Origin: Streptomyces sp. NBC_00670 | Lineage (GTDB): Bacteria > Actinomycetota > Actinomycetes > Streptomycetales > Streptomycetaceae | Assembly (NCBI RefSeq): GCF_036226765.1 | Contig: NZ_CP109017.1 | Coordinates: 930,001-994,000 of the forward strand | Direction: 5' to 3' | Length of the DNA stretch: 64,000 nt | Position numbers and translations under genes: made by a program | Notes under the pieces: model-generated | What the model saw: only the letters and a program-made list of their open reading frames with translations | Database searches by the model: none | Told to the model about the DNA's origin: nothing | Shown here: positions 24,338 through 33,782 of the stretch, piece by piece | Position numbering within the stretch: position 1 is the first letter of the stretch | How the letters are laid out: the number at the start of each line of letters is the position of its first letter

Positions 24338-25078
24338 ATGTCGCCGCGCAGCGCCTCGGTCAATGAAGAATTGCGGCGGCGTTCCCGGGAGCGGCTTCTC
24401 CAGGCCGCCGTGGAGCTCGTCGGCGAGCGGGGCTACGACGCCACGACGCTGGCCGACATCGCGGACCGCGCCGGCTCGGCCCGGGGGCTGGTGTCGTACT
24501 ACTTCCCCGGCAAGCGGCAACTGTTGCAGTCGGCCGTGCACCGGCTGATGCACCGCACACTGGAGGAAGGGCTCGAGCGCGCGCCGCGCACCGAGGACGG
24601 ACGCGAGCGCATGGCCCGGGCGATCGACGCGATCCTGGGCCTGACCCGGGACCACCCCGTGCTGATGCGGCACCACATGGCCGGAATCCTCCAGGCCGAG
24701 GGCTTCGTGCAGTGCCCCGAGCAGCAGCGACTGGCCGAACTGCTGCGCGACACGGTCGTCCGCAACGGTTCGGACCACCCCGAGCGGGACTACCCCATGC
24801 TGCGCGCCCTGCTGATGGGGGCGGTGTACGCGGCCCTGGTGCCGGGGGCGCCGATGTCGCTGCCGGTGCTGCGGGCGGAGCTGTTCCGCCGGTACGGCCT
24901 CGCGTGGGAGCAGGGGGCTCCGCCGGAGAGCGGCGGGTCGACGGGGGCGCAGGGGGCGCACGCGACGGACCTTTCGCGCTTCTTCGCCACCGAGAGCCGG
25001 GACGGGGCACGTGGGGACCGCGAGCGCCGGGACGGGGGACGCGCCGGGGAGCGCACCGGGCGGCCGGCGGGCGAGTAG
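24338..25078 (+). CDS. TetR/AcrR-family transcriptional regulator
   Basis: 246 residues. N-terminal HTH: RERLLQAAVELVGERGYDATTLADIADRAGSARGLVSYYFPGKRQLL. The ligand domain runs to about residue 190 and is followed by a 50-residue disordered, charged tail rich in G, R, E and D, which is unusual for the family. ATG 24338 has CAGGAG about 8 nt upstream. A nested palindrome overlaps its promoter. It is convergent with the Rv1733c-like gene; no obvious structural target is adjacent, so it probably controls itself and distant genes. Confidence 0.9.
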   Translation: MSPRSASVNEELRRRSRERLLQAAVELVGERGYDATTLADIADRAGSARGLVSYYFPGKRQLLQSAVHRLMHRTLEEGLERAPRTEDGRERMARAIDAILGLTRDHPVLMRHHMAGILQAEGFVQCPEQQRLAELLRDTVVRNGSDHPERDYPMLRALLMGAVYAALVPGAPMSLPVLRAELFRRYGLAWEQGAPPESGGSTGAQGAHATDLSRFFATESRDGARGDRERRDGGRAGERTGRPAGE

Positions 25079-25138
25079 CCGGGCCGGAAGCCGGCGGTGC
25101 GCGCACAGGTGACCGTGCCGCCCGCGAGGGTGGGGGGC

Positions 25139-25711
25139 TCAGCCCGTCGTGCGGCCCCAGGTCGGTCCGAGGCGTGCCCAGTCCTCGTCCCACTGGTCCA
25201 TCCGGCGGCGTTCCAGCCGGCCGCGCAGAAGCCGGCCGCACACCAGCGGAACCGTTCCGGCGCCGACTCCCGTCAGAGCGCCGATCAGGGCGGCCCGCGT
25301 GGCGGCCGTGGCGGCGGACGGGGGCCTGTTGACCAGCAGGCCCGCCGGGTCCGTCCAGACCGTGACCGTGGTGCCGCGCGTGCTGCCGGCCGGGACCCTG
25401 GCCTGGCCGGAGCGGGCGGCGCCGTCGGGGGCGGTCCAGCGGGCCTCGGCCCACACCCGGGCGCCGCCGGAGGCGGAGACGGGCGCGTTCTCCAGGAGCC
25501 GGGCGACCACGGGCCGCCAGTCGGCCCGCTCCCGGGCGAGGGTCCGCTCGACCGTGTGCGTCGCCGCCACACCGGCGAGCACGCCGCCGGTCACGGTGAC
25601 GATCCAGGTGACCAGCACCACCCAGGCCTCGACCCTGTCGCTGCGGCGGCGCAGCGGATTGCGCCGCCACCGCCAGAGCCAGACCCTGCGTCGTCGGAAT
25701 GCCACCTTCAC
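25139..25711 (-). CDS. Rv1733c-like membrane protein
   Basis: 190 residues from GTG 25711, chosen because GGAGG stands 6 nt upstream; ATG 25717 would touch the GGAGG. A basic N-terminus (RRRRVWLWRWRRNPLRRRSD) leads into a first membrane helix (VEAWVVLVTWIVTVTGGVLAGVA), then an extracytoplasmic domain of about 90 residues (WTAPDG, VWTDPAGLLVNRPPS) and a second helix (AALIGALTGVGAGTVPLVCG). This two-helix layout matches the mycobacterial dormancy-regulon protein Rv1733c, whose biochemical role is unknown. Confidence 0.8.
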   Translation of the reverse strand: MKVAFRRRRVWLWRWRRNPLRRRSDRVEAWVVLVTWIVTVTGGVLAGVAATHTVERTLARERADWRPVVARLLENAPVSASGGARVWAEARWTAPDGAARSGQARVPAGSTRGTTVTVWTDPAGLLVNRPPSAATAATRAALIGALTGVGAGTVPLVCGRLLRGRLERRRMDQWDEDWARLGPTWGRTTG

Positions 25712-25998
25712 CGGCATCCTCCTCACCGCCCCGGAACCATCGACACGCCGGACGTCCGCCGCCCGCCCTCTGCTACGCGGGCCGCCGCCGTCCTGCTCAT
25801 GTGAGGTGCGTCGCCCGTGCGGCGCGCCGACCGTCCAGGTACCCGGATCCGGGGCACCCGCACCGGCGCCGTGCGGTCCGCTCGGGAGTCGTTCCGCGGC
25901 CGTCCGGGAGCCGTCGCGGAGTCGTTCCGGGGCCACTGTCAGTGGTGGGGTGCAGACTGGCCCATGTCTGGAACAACGAGGTTTCGGAGGTGGTCGGC

Positions 25999-27084
25999 AT
26001 GTCCGACGTTCTGCTCACCGTGGGCACCCGCAAGGGGCTGTTCATCGGGCGCCGGCGGGGTGGCGTCTGGGAGTTCGACGAGCGGCCGTACTTCAACGCG
26101 CAGGCGGTCTACTCGGTCGCGATCGACACCCGCGGGCCGACGCCGCGGCTGCTGGTGGGAGGGGACAGCGCGCACTGGGGCCCGTCGGTCTTCCATTCCG
26201 ACGACCTCGGGCGCACGTGGACGGAGCCGGCGCGGCCGGCCGTGAAGTTCCCGCAGGACACCGGGGCGTCGCTGGAGCGGGTGTGGCAGCTGCACCCGGC
26301 CGCGGCGGAGCCCGACGTGGTGTACGCGGGCACGGAACCGGCGGCGCTGTACCGCTCGGAGGACAGAGGGGAGAGTTTCTCCCTGGTCCGCCCCCTGTGG
26401 GAGCACCCGACGCGGGACAGATGGGTGCCGGGCGGCGGCGGTGAGGGGCTGCACACGGTACTCACCGACCGGCGCGACGCGGACGCGGTGACGGTCGCCG
26501 TCTCGACCGCCGGGGTGTTCCGCACCCGGGACGGCGGCGCGAGCTGGGCGCCGTCCAACTCCGGTGTCTCGGCGGTCTTCCTGCCGGATCCCGACCCCGA
26601 GTTCGGCCAGTGCGTGCACAAGGTCGCCCGGGACGCCGCGGATCCCGACCGGCTCTATCTGCAGAACCACTGGGGTGTGTACCGCAGCGACGACACCGGG
26701 GCGCACTGGACGGACATCGGCGAGGGGCTGCCGTCGACGTTCGGGTTCGCGGTGGCCGCGCATCCGCACCGCGGGGACACGGCGTACGTCTTCCCGATCA
26801 ACGCCGACGCCGACCGGGTCCCGGCGGACCACCGGTGCCGGGTCTTCCGTACGGCGGACGCGGGCCGCAGCTGGGAGCCGCTGACGGCGGGGCTGCCGCG
26901 GGAGGACCACTACGGGACGGTGCTGCGGGACGCGCTGTGCACGGACGACGCGGACCCGGCGGGCGTGTACTTCGGCAACCGCAACGGCGAGGTGTACGCC
27001 TCGGCGGACGACGGGGACAGCTGGCGGCAGCTGGCCTCGCACCTGCCGGACGTGCTCTGCGTACGGGCGGCGGTGACCGGGTGA
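25999..27084 (+). CDS. Asp-box beta-propeller protein (sialidase/VPS10-like repeats)
   Basis: 361 residues, ATG 25999 with GGAGGT upstream. At least six Asp-box motifs (S-x-D-x-G-x-x-W) are visible: [45 protein letters not shown] and ASADDGDSW, spaced 45-70 residues, which predicts a six- or seven-bladed propeller. The N-terminus ([17 protein letters not shown]) has no signal peptide, so it is probably cytoplasmic, unlike true sialidases, and the catalytic arginine triad is not evident. Function unknown. The 287-bp gap before it has a GGAGTCGTTCCG direct repeat (25885 and 25918) and no gene. Confidence 0.82.
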   Translation: MSDVLLTVGTRKGLFIGRRRGGVWEFDERPYFNAQAVYSVAIDTRGPTPRLLVGGDSAHWGPSVFHSDDLGRTWTEPARPAVKFPQDTGASLERVWQLHPAAAEPDVVYAGTEPAALYRSEDRGESFSLVRPLWEHPTRDRWVPGGGGEGLHTVLTDRRDADAVTVAVSTAGVFRTRDGGASWAPSNSGVSAVFLPDPDPEFGQCVHKVARDAADPDRLYLQNHWGVYRSDDTGAHWTDIGEGLPSTFGFAVAAHPHRGDTAYVFPINADADRVPADHRCRVFRTADAGRSWEPLTAGLPREDHYGTVLRDALCTDDADPAGVYFGNRNGEVYASADDGDSWRQLASHLPDVLCVRAAVTG

Positions 27085-27174
27085 GCGGCACCGCGCCGGT
27101 GGCGGTCGACGAGGCGCGGGCGGCGCCGGGTTCGCGAACGATGCGGTCGGTTCCGGCCACCGCCCGGTCATCGG

Positions 27175-27205
27175 TTGATCGTCCCGGCGCCTCCGGCAGT
27201 AGGGT
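27175..27205 (+). promoter_or_regulatory. Promoter for a leaderless ung mRNA
   Basis: TTGATC (27175-27180) and TAGGGT (27200-27205), spacer 19 bp. The -10 ends 7 nt before GTG 27213. Confidence 0.5.
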
Positions 27206-27212
27206 GACGGCC

Positions 27213-27890
27213 GTGGCACCACGACCGTTGCATGAGATCGTCGAACCGGGCTGGGCGAAGGCCCTGGACCCCGTGGCCGGACGGATCGCCGAGATGGGCG
27301 ACTTCCTGCGCGCGGAGATCGCCGCCGGGCGGACGTACCTGCCGGCGGGACCCAACGTCCTGCGGGCCTTCCAGCAGCCCTTCGACGAGGTCAGGGTCCT
27401 GATCGTCGGGCAGGACCCGTATCCGACCCCGGGGCACGCGGTGGGGCTGTCGTTCTCCGTCGCGCCGGAGGTGCGGCCGCTGCCGGGCAGTCTGCTCAAC
27501 ATCTTCCGCGAACTCCATACCGACCTGGGGCTGCCGCAGCCGTCCAGCGGCGATCTGACGCCGTGGACGCGGCAGGGCGTGCTGCTGCTCAACAGGGCGC
27601 TGACGACGGCCCCCCGCAAGCCGGGCGCGCACCGCGGGAAGGGCTGGGAGGAGGTCACCGAACAGGCGATACGGGCGCTGGCCGGCCGGGGCCGTCCGCT
27701 GGTGTCGATCCTGTGGGGCCGCGATGCCCGCAATCTGCGCCCGCTCCTCGGCGACCTGCCGTCAGTGGAGTCCTCGCACCCGTCCCCGATGTCGGCCGAC
27801 CGCGGCTTCTTCGGCTCCCGCCCGTTCAGCCGCGCCAACGACCTGCTGGCCCGCCAGGGCGCGACCCCGGTGGACTGGCGCCTTCCGTGA
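27213..27890 (+). CDS. ung: Uracil-DNA glycosylase, family 1
   Basis: 225 residues. The active-site motif [21 protein letters not shown] holds the water-activating D68, and [19 protein letters not shown] holds the catalytic H189 and the DNA-inserting loop. Removes uracil from DNA as the first step of base-excision repair. GTG 27213 gives the N-terminus [13 protein letters not shown] 27204 is in frame but would lie in the promoter's -10. Its stop overlaps the start of the next gene (GTGA). Confidence 0.95.
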   Translation: MAPRPLHEIVEPGWAKALDPVAGRIAEMGDFLRAEIAAGRTYLPAGPNVLRAFQQPFDEVRVLIVGQDPYPTPGHAVGLSFSVAPEVRPLPGSLLNIFRELHTDLGLPQPSSGDLTPWTRQGVLLLNRALTTAPRKPGAHRGKGWEEVTEQAIRALAGRGRPLVSILWGRDARNLRPLLGDLPSVESSHPSPMSADRGFFGSRPFSRANDLLARQGATPVDWRLP

Positions 27891-29026
27891 CCCCGGTGCC
27901 GCCGGGGCGGGAGCGGTCGGGGGTCGTGCTCGGGGTGGACTCGGGCGGATCCGGGCTGCGCGTGGTGCTGGCGCGGGCCGACGGTTCGGTGGCCGCCGGG
28001 CCGTTCGTCTCCGGCGAGCCGGTGCGGACCGGGGAGCGGGGGATCGACGCCGGGCATCTGCTCGCGCAACTCGTGCCGGCCGTGCGGTGGTTGCTGGTGG
28101 AGGTGGGGGCGGACGCGCCGGCCGCCGTGGCCGTCGGGGCGGCCGGGATGGCGACGCTCGGCGACGGGCTGCGGGCCGAGCTGCCCGCCGCGCTGGAGCG
28201 GGAGCTGGGCGTGTCGCGGCTCGCGCTGGCCGCCGACGCCGTCACCGCCTACACCGGCGCGCTCGGCGCCCGGCCGGGCGCGGTGGTCGCGGCCGGCACC
28301 GGGCTGATCGCCGTCGGCACGGATCTGTCCGGCTGGCGCCGGGCGGACGGCTGGGGGCATCTGCTCGGCGACTGCGGGGGCGGCGCGTGGATCGGCAGGG
28401 CCGGGCTCGAGGCGGCGCTGCGGGCGCACGACGGGCGGCCGGGCGGCTCGGCGGCGCTGCTGCGGCGGGCCGAGGAGGTGTTCGGGCCGGTCGTCGGGCT
28501 GCCGGGGCGACTGTATCCACGGACGGACCGGGCCGCCGTACTCGCCTCGTTCGCGCCCGAGGTGGCCGCCCACGCCGGGGACGACCCGGTCGCGGCGGGC
28601 GTGCTGCGGGACGCGGCCCGGCATCTCGCGGAGTCCGCGGCGGCCGTCTGCCCGCCCTCCGGGAAGCCCCGGCTGGCCGTCACCGGCGGCCTGCTGAAGC
28701 TGGGCGAGGCGCTGGCCGTCCCCCTGGCGGAGGAGCTGTCGCGCTGTCTGCCGCACGCGCGGCGGGTGCCCGCCGAGGGCGATCCGCTGCACGGCGCGGT
28801 GCGGATCGCGTGCGACCTGGCGGCGGGATCGCTCGCGCTCCCCCAGGACGCGCGGATGCTGCACGTGAGCGTCGACGGGAGGACGCCGCCCGCCGCTGCC
28901 GGCAGCGCACCCGCGACCGGCCACCGCACCGACGACATGACTTTTCAGCCACCCGAACGTGGGACTCCGCCCGGCGACGGTTCCCCCCGGGGCGGGACGG
29001 TCCGCCACCTCCCCCAACAGCCCTGA
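27887..29026 (+). CDS. BadF/BadG-type ATPase, N-acetylglucosamine kinase-like
   Basis: 379 residues in the actin-like ATPase fold: phosphate-1 motif [16 protein letters not shown], the second phosphate motif [14 protein letters not shown], the [13 protein letters not shown] segment and the adenosine motif [11 protein letters not shown]. These features are shared by eukaryotic-type N-acetylglucosamine kinases and BadF/BadG enzyme activators; the absence of a cysteine-ligated Fe-S site argues for a sugar kinase. A disordered tail of about 55 residues follows residue 325. GTG 27887 overlaps the ung stop by 4 bp, so the two are coupled, although no functional link is known. Confidence 0.82.
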   Translation: MTPVPPGRERSGVVLGVDSGGSGLRVVLARADGSVAAGPFVSGEPVRTGERGIDAGHLLAQLVPAVRWLLVEVGADAPAAVAVGAAGMATLGDGLRAELPAALERELGVSRLALAADAVTAYTGALGARPGAVVAAGTGLIAVGTDLSGWRRADGWGHLLGDCGGGAWIGRAGLEAALRAHDGRPGGSAALLRRAEEVFGPVVGLPGRLYPRTDRAAVLASFAPEVAAHAGDDPVAAGVLRDAARHLAESAAAVCPPSGKPRLAVTGGLLKLGEALAVPLAEELSRCLPHARRVPAEGDPLHGAVRIACDLAAGSLALPQDARMLHVSVDGRTPPAAAGSAPATGHRTDDMTFQPPERGTPPGDGSPRGGTVRHLPQQP

Positions 29027-29150
29027 CAATCGTCCGCCGACATGGCCGAACCACGCCGATCGTCTCGAATTCGTACGTACCTCATCAGACAAATCCGGAC
29101 GGATACCGCTCACCTGCACCCTCCCCGAACAGGGGAGCCCAGGAAGCCAG

Positions 29151-29156
29151 TAGCAT
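29151..29156 (+). promoter_or_regulatory. -10 hexamer TAGCAT for a leaderless CbiX-like gene
   Basis: The hexamer ends 8 nt before ATG 29165, which has no Shine-Dalgarno sequence. The -35 is unclear. Confidence 0.4.
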
Positions 29157-29164
29157 GCGGCGCC

Positions 29165-30088
29165 ATGAGCTCCCCCACTGGGCCCGCGAATGGCCTGCCT
29201 GTACGAATGCCGCGTCCGCGTCAGCCCGGGCGGCACCGCCGTCCGGAACCCCTCGCGGTTCCCGAGGGTTCGCCCGCGCTCGTCCTCGCGGTGCCGGGCA
29301 CGCCCAGCGCCGCGATGCGCAGCCTCGCCGAAGAGGTGGTGAGCATCGCGCGGTCCGAGCTGCCCGGTCTCGATGCCCGCATCGCGTACGTGGACGGGGA
29401 CGAAACCGAGTTCCCCGCGCTGGGGCACGTTTTGGCCCGCGCGGCCGAGGAGCGCACCGCCCGCTACGAGCAGGCGCGCGCCGCCGGCAGCGACGCCAAG
29501 GAGCCCGACGGCCCCGTGGGCGTCGTCGTGCCGCTGCTCGCCGGCCCGGACAACGCGCTGCTGCGCCGGATCCGGCAGGCCGTCATGGAGAGCCGGATCG
29601 CGGCCGAGCTGACGGACGTCCTCGGCCCGCACCCGCTGCTCGCCGAGGCGCTGCACGTGCGGCTCTCCGAGGCCGGTCTGGCCCGCGCCGACCGCGCCCG
29701 GCTGTTCACCGTGGCGACCGCGGCCGACGGCATCGTCCTGGCGTCGGTGGGCGGCGACGAGGCGGTGCAGGCGGCCGGGATCACCGGCATGCTGCTCGCC
29801 GCGCGGCTCGCCGTGCCGGTGATGGCGGCGGCCCTGGACGAGGAGGGCGCGATCTCGGCCGTGGCCGAGGAGCTGCGGGCGGCCGGTTCGCAGCAGCTCG
29901 CGCTCGCGCCGTACCTGGTCGGCCCCGAGATCGAGGAGGGCCTGCTGGAGGCCGCCGCGAAGGAGGCGGACTGCGCGACGGCCGAGCCGCTGGGGGCGTA
30001 CCCGGCGATCGGCAAGCTGGTGCTCGCCAAGTACACGACGGCGCTCGGCATCGCCCAGCCGCAGCCGCAGGGCACGCCGGTGCGCTGA
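29165..30088 (+). CDS. CbiX/sirohydrochlorin-chelatase-like protein
   Basis: 307 residues. After a disordered N-terminus (about 35 residues) there are two tandem alpha/beta halves typical of chelatase-like folds: ALVLAVPGTPSAAMRSLAEEVVSIAR with IAYVDGDETEFPALGHVLARAAEE, VVVPLLAG and LGPHPLLAEALHVRL, then a second repeat with TVATAADGIVLASVGGD and LALAPYLVGPEIEEGL. The usual N-terminal catalytic histidine of CbiX (in a GHGSR-type motif) is replaced by PGTP, so chelatase activity is doubtful. No tetrapyrrole genes are adjacent. A strong terminator follows. Confidence 0.75.
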   Translation: MSSPTGPANGLPVRMPRPRQPGRHRRPEPLAVPEGSPALVLAVPGTPSAAMRSLAEEVVSIARSELPGLDARIAYVDGDETEFPALGHVLARAAEERTARYEQARAAGSDAKEPDGPVGVVVPLLAGPDNALLRRIRQAVMESRIAAELTDVLGPHPLLAEALHVRLSEAGLARADRARLFTVATAADGIVLASVGGDEAVQAAGITGMLLAARLAVPVMAAALDEEGAISAVAEELRAAGSQQLALAPYLVGPEIEEGLLEAAAKEADCATAEPLGAYPAIGKLVLAKYTTALGIAQPQPQGTPVR

Positions 30089-30125
30089 GCCGCCGGACGT
30101 CGGCGGAAGCCGGTACGAGAACGCG

Positions 30126-30160
30126 AAAAGGGCCCGCTCCCCCCGGGGAGGCGGGCCCTT
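30126..30160. terminator. Bidirectional terminator between convergent genes
   Basis: AAGGGCCCGC (30128-30137) pairs perfectly with GCGGGCCCTT (30151-30160), with further pairing inside the loop. A-rich on the left and TT on the right, as for a two-way terminator between the CbiX-like gene and the lactonase gene. Confidence 0.85.
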
Positions 30161-30161
30161 C

Positions 30162-30211
30162 GGCGTGTCCCGGCATGTCCGGGCGTGTCCAGGCGTGCCG
30201 TGGCGTGTCCC
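30162..30211. repeat. Five tandem 10-bp units (GGCGTGTCCN)
   Basis: Units GGCGTGTCCC, GGCATGTCCG, GGCGTGTCCA, GGCGTGCCGT and GGCGTGTCCC run directly from the terminator to 14 bp before the lactonase stop. Confidence 0.85.
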
Positions 30212-30225
30212 GCGTCCGGACCGGT

Positions 30226-31266
30226 TCAGGCGAACACCACGCAGGAGGCCGCCGGGGCCTCGAGCGAGCCACCCGCGCGCGGCAGTCCGGAGGAGGGGTC
30301 GAGGGCGAACCAGGCGACGTTCCCTGAGTGCTCGTTGGCCACGTACAGGAAGCGGCCGGACAGGGCGAGGTCGCGCGGCCAGGCGCCGCCGCAGGGCACG
30401 GTCGCCATCAGCCGCAGGCTCTCGCCGCCCGGTTCGACGGCCAGGACGGACACCACGTCCTGGCCGCGGGTGGAGGTCCACACGAACCTGCCGTCGGGCG
30501 AGACCACGATGCCGGAGGGGTACGCGTCGCCGTCGGGGGCGCTCGGCAGCACGGAGGTCTCGCCGAGCGGCTTGAGCGCGCCGGCGTCGGCGTCCCAGCG
30601 GCAGACGGTGACCGTGGGCGACAGCTCGTTGACGACGTACGCGTGTTCCCCGTCGGGGTGGAACGCGAGGTGGCGGGGGCCGGAACCGGGGCGCAGCGCG
30701 TACTCGTGGCGCAGGACGGGCACCCCGGCCTCCAGGGTGCACACGCGGACGGAGTCGGTGCCGAGGTCGACGCTCACCAGCCAGCGGCCGCTTGGGTCGG
30801 GCCGCACCTGGTGGGCGTGCGGGCTCTGCTGGCGCTTGGGGTCGGGGCCCGAGCCGGTGTGCGTGAGCACGCCGGACGCGGCGTCCGCGAGGGTGCCGTC
30901 GGCGCGCAGCGGGACGGCCGTGACGCTGCCGGAGACGTAGTTGGCGGTCACGACATGTCCGGCGTGCACGCTGAGGTGGGTGGGGCCGCCGCCGTCGACG
31001 GGAACGAGGGGGCCGACGCGCTCCGGGGTGTCGCCGGTGACGCGGAAGGCCGCGACGGCGCCGTCGGACGTCTCGCTGACGGCGTAGAGCAGTCCGGCCG
31101 TGGGGGACGGGGCGAGGAAGGACGGGTCGGGTACGTCGCCGGCGGCGCCGAGGGGGGTGAGGGCGCCGGTGTCCTCGTCGACGGTCGCGGTCAGGACGCC
31201 GCGGCCGCCCTCCGCCGTGTACGACCCGATGTACGCCCGCCGTTCGACGGTGTCGCTCACGCCCAC
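30226..31266 (-). CDS. Lactonase-family seven-bladed propeller (6-phosphogluconolactonase-like)
   Basis: 346 residues. Beta-propeller repeats of the YbhE/Pgl lactonase family: RRAYIGSYTAEGGRGVLTATVD at the start, LLYAVSE, VTANYVSGSVTAVPL, HAHQVRPDPSGRWLVSVDLGTDSV, GSGPRHLAFHPDGEHAYVVNEL and FLYVANEHSGNVAWF. Cytoplasmic. Some members hydrolyse 6-phosphogluconolactone, but substrate cannot be assigned without pentose-phosphate neighbours. GTG 31266 with GAGGGGAC upstream. Confidence 0.9.
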   Translation of the reverse strand: MGVSDTVERRAYIGSYTAEGGRGVLTATVDEDTGALTPLGAAGDVPDPSFLAPSPTAGLLYAVSETSDGAVAAFRVTGDTPERVGPLVPVDGGGPTHLSVHAGHVVTANYVSGSVTAVPLRADGTLADAASGVLTHTGSGPDPKRQQSPHAHQVRPDPSGRWLVSVDLGTDSVRVCTLEAGVPVLRHEYALRPGSGPRHLAFHPDGEHAYVVNELSPTVTVCRWDADAGALKPLGETSVLPSAPDGDAYPSGIVVSPDGRFVWTSTRGQDVVSVLAVEPGGESLRLMATVPCGGAWPRDLALSGRFLYVANEHSGNVAWFALDPSSGLPRAGGSLEAPAASCVVFA

Positions 31267-31374
31267 GTTCGTCCCCTCTCGCCGCGCTTGGTCCGTCGCA
31301 GGCGACGGTAGCAGGGGGTCTAGACCAGGTGGGGGCGGCGCCCCCGGGGGACGTGACGGGCTCCCGGTCGAGGC

Positions 31375-32862
31375 TCAGGCCTTCAGGGGGACGGCGAGGG
31401 CTGTCAGGGTGTGTTCCAGGGTGTGGAGGTGGGTCAGGGCGCGTTCCGCGGCCGGGTGCGGGGGGTGGGATGCCGGTGGGGGTGTGTGGGTGGGAGCGGG
31501 GACCGCGCCCAGGAGTGTGTGCACCGCCGTTTCCACGCGGGCGCAGGCCTCGGTGAGGCGGGTGTCGTGGGAGGCGTCGGGGTGGGCGGCGACGGTCGCC
31601 AGGCCGCGGGTTTCGCGGACGCATTCGTCCAGCAGGGCGAGGACCGTCCGTGCTCGCGCTCCGCGCGCCCGCAGTGGGTTGAGCGGGTGCACCAGTGGCG
31701 CGAGCGCCATCCGTACGCGTCCCAGGATCGCTTCGAGTTCCGCCACGCGCGGCGCGGGGTCGGCCGCCTCGTCGCCCGCGAGGCGGCGGGAGGCGGCGGT
31801 GGTGCAGGCGTGCACGGCGTGCAGTGCGCGCCGCACCCAGTGGTCGGTGACGGCGTGCGTCGTGACCGGCAGCACCAGCGCGACGGCGAGCGCCGCGCCG
31901 AGCGCGCCCACGCCCGTCTCGGCCAGCCGCAGACCGAGCAGCCCGGGGTGCAGCACGCCCAGCAGCCCGTAGAGCAGGCCCGCCATGACCGTCACGAAGA
32001 ACATCATCCAGCTGTACGACAGGGGCGCCGAGTAGAAGATCCCGAAGACGCACACCGCGACGAGGGCCGCCGTCGGCGCCGGTGCCCCGTGCACCGGCAC
32101 GGCCACCAGCAGGCCGGCGACCAGGCCGGTGACCGTGCCGAACACCCGGCGGAAGCCGCGGACCAGCGTCTCGCCGCGCGAGGCGGTGTTGACGAAGATC
32201 CACCAGGCGGCGCCGACGGCCCAGTACCAGCGCTCGTACGACAGCAGTTCGCCGGCGGCCGTCGCGAAGGCGCAGGCGGCGGTGGCCTGGAAGGCCTGCC
32301 GGGTGGTGTGCCGGGCCAGTCCGCGCCCGGCCGGCGGGGCCGGTGCGGCGGGCGGGGCCGTACCGCGCTCCACGCACCACAGCCCGAACCGGATCCCGGC
32401 GGCGGTGCCGACGGACAGCAGCACGGCGGCGGTCAGGCGCGGGAGCGCGCCGGGGACGGCGTGCAGGAACTGGGCGGTGAAGAACATCATGAACGCGAAG
32501 ATGCCCAGCGCGTGGCCGCGCGGGCCCCAGCGACGGGCGTACACGCCCGCGAGCACGAGCGCGAGCCAGGCGGCGTCGCGGAGCAGCGGGAGCCCGTGCA
32601 GCGCCGAGGCGAGCGCGAGCACCGGCAGGCCGACGGCGGGGAGCAGTGCGGTGGTGGCCGCCTGGCCGCGTACGGTCGGGTCGGCGACGGTGAACAGTGC
32701 GAGCAGGGCGGCCAGTCCGCCCGTGATCGACGCGGGCAGCGGCAGTCCCGCCGCCGCGCAGACGGTCACGGCGAGGCCGATGCCGAGCACCGCGCGCAGC
32801 GAGACCCGTAGCCGGGTCCGGCCCGGGTCCGCGGCCGTGAACATCCTCTTGACCGTCTCCAC
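31375..32862 (-). CDS. FUSC-family membrane transporter (second copy in window)
   Basis: About 495 residues from GTG 32862, which has GGAG about 9 nt upstream; ATG 32892 is also in frame but lacks a purine-rich site. Two groups of membrane helices (about residues 22-150 and 195-345), with RWYWAVGAAWWIFVNTASRGETLVRGFRRVFGT corresponding to the FUSC core, then a soluble helical tail. The sequence is only distantly similar to the FUSC protein at 19415. It is divergent from an AsnC/Lrp regulator, which probably controls it. Possible role: export of an amino-acid or aromatic-acid derivative. Confidence 0.82.
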   Translation of the reverse strand: METVKRMFTAADPGRTRLRVSLRAVLGIGLAVTVCAAAGLPLPASITGGLAALLALFTVADPTVRGQAATTALLPAVGLPVLALASALHGLPLLRDAAWLALVLAGVYARRWGPRGHALGIFAFMMFFTAQFLHAVPGALPRLTAAVLLSVGTAAGIRFGLWCVERGTAPPAAPAPPAGRGLARHTTRQAFQATAACAFATAAGELLSYERWYWAVGAAWWIFVNTASRGETLVRGFRRVFGTVTGLVAGLLVAVPVHGAPAPTAALVAVCVFGIFYSAPLSYSWMMFFVTVMAGLLYGLLGVLHPGLLGLRLAETGVGALGAALAVALVLPVTTHAVTDHWVRRALHAVHACTTAASRRLAGDEAADPAPRVAELEAILGRVRMALAPLVHPLNPLRARGARARTVLALLDECVRETRGLATVAAHPDASHDTRLTEACARVETAVHTLLGAVPAPTHTPPPASHPPHPAAERALTHLHTLEHTLTALAVPLKA

Positions 32863-33064
32863 CGTCGGTTCTCCGCCCCCCTCAACGGACATGGAAAGGC
32901 GCCGCGGGCACGGATCCGGCTTCGTTGCCGTCCTGCGCTGCGCGGCGCCATTGATGTGGCGAAGATAAGCGGAGGTGCGGGTGTGGCTCAACAGGTGCTC
33001 GTCGCACTGGGCCATTGGTACAGTCGGCGACGCTCGACGCCGCCGACCGGAGGGCCAACGGACC

Positions 33065-33577
33065 ATGGCCGTGGATCAGCTCGACACCCGCATCCTGCGG
33101 CTGCTGCTGGAGCAGCCGCGCACCAGCGTGCGGGAGTACGCGCGCATCCTGGGGGTCGCGCGCGGCACCTTGCAGGCGCGGCTCGACCGGCTGGAGCGGG
33201 ACGGGGTGATCACCGGTACGGCGCCGTCCCTCTCGCCGGCGGCGCTGGGGCATCCGGTGCTGGCGTTCGTGCACGTGGAGGTGACGCAGGGGCGGCTGGA
33301 CGAGGTGGGCGACGCGCTCGCCGCCGTTCCCGAGATCGTCGAGGCGTTCTCCACGACGGGGGGCGGGGATCTGCTCACGCGGGTGGTCGCGCGGGACAAC
33401 GCGCATCTGGAGGACGTGGTGCAGGCGGTGATCAGCGTGCCGGGGGTCGTCCGTACGCGGACGGAGGTGGCGTTGCGGGAGCGGGTGCGGTACCGGTTGC
33501 TGCCGCTGGTGGCGGCCGTAGGCCGCGCGGCGGCCACCCAGGCCGACGGCCCGGGCACGAGCCCGCCCCCGGCCTGA
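33065..33577 (+). CDS. AsnC/Lrp-family transcriptional regulator
   Basis: 170 residues. HTH: LDTRILRLLLEQPRTSVREYARILGVARGTLQARLDRLERDGVI, followed by the RAM ligand-binding domain (LAFVHVEVTQGRLDEVGDALAAVPEIVEAFSTTGGGDLLTRVVA). ATG 33065 with GGAGGG upstream. TACAGT (33019-33024) is a candidate -10. It is divergent from the FUSC transporter; this suggests regulation of amino-acid-derived compound export by a small-molecule effector. Confidence 0.92.
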   Translation: MAVDQLDTRILRLLLEQPRTSVREYARILGVARGTLQARLDRLERDGVITGTAPSLSPAALGHPVLAFVHVEVTQGRLDEVGDALAAVPEIVEAFSTTGGGDLLTRVVARDNAHLEDVVQAVISVPGVVRTRTEVALRERVRYRLLPLVAAVGRAAATQADGPGTSPPPA

Positions 33578-33677
33578 CGGCGCGCGGCGGCCTCCCGGCC
33601 GGGGGGTGGCCTGCCGGCCCCGGGGCGCCGTACCGGCTGGGGAGGACAGGTCCGGTGCGGGTGCGCTGTGGCTGGTC

Positions 33678-33782
33678 GCGCAGTTCCCCGCGCCCCTGGA
33701 ACACTCGGGGCTGCGCCCCTCGATCAGGGTGCGTCGTGGCTGAGCGCCGGGTCGCGCCCCTCAGGGGCGCGGGGAACTGCGC
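33678..33782. repeat. 3'-end repeat (copy 4), facing arms between convergent genes
   Basis: A left arm (33678-33698) reads GCAGTTCCCCGCGCCCCTG in the direction of the AsnC gene; the right arm (33762-33782) is its exact inverse complement and reads downstream from the beta-lactamase stop. They would form a 21-bp stem. Between them lies a smaller palindrome, GCGCCCCTCAGGGGCGC (33754-33770). The stretch towards the beta-lactamase (33783-33830) carries the GTTGTCGGC and GGTGGGG segments also seen in copy 5. Confidence 0.85.

Noticed and set aside
26798..32380. Minus-strand open frame of 1860 codons
   Set aside because: It runs antisense or out of frame across at least five well-supported genes. 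Its translation is low-complexity (R, P, G, A rich) as expected for shadow frames in very GC-rich DNA.
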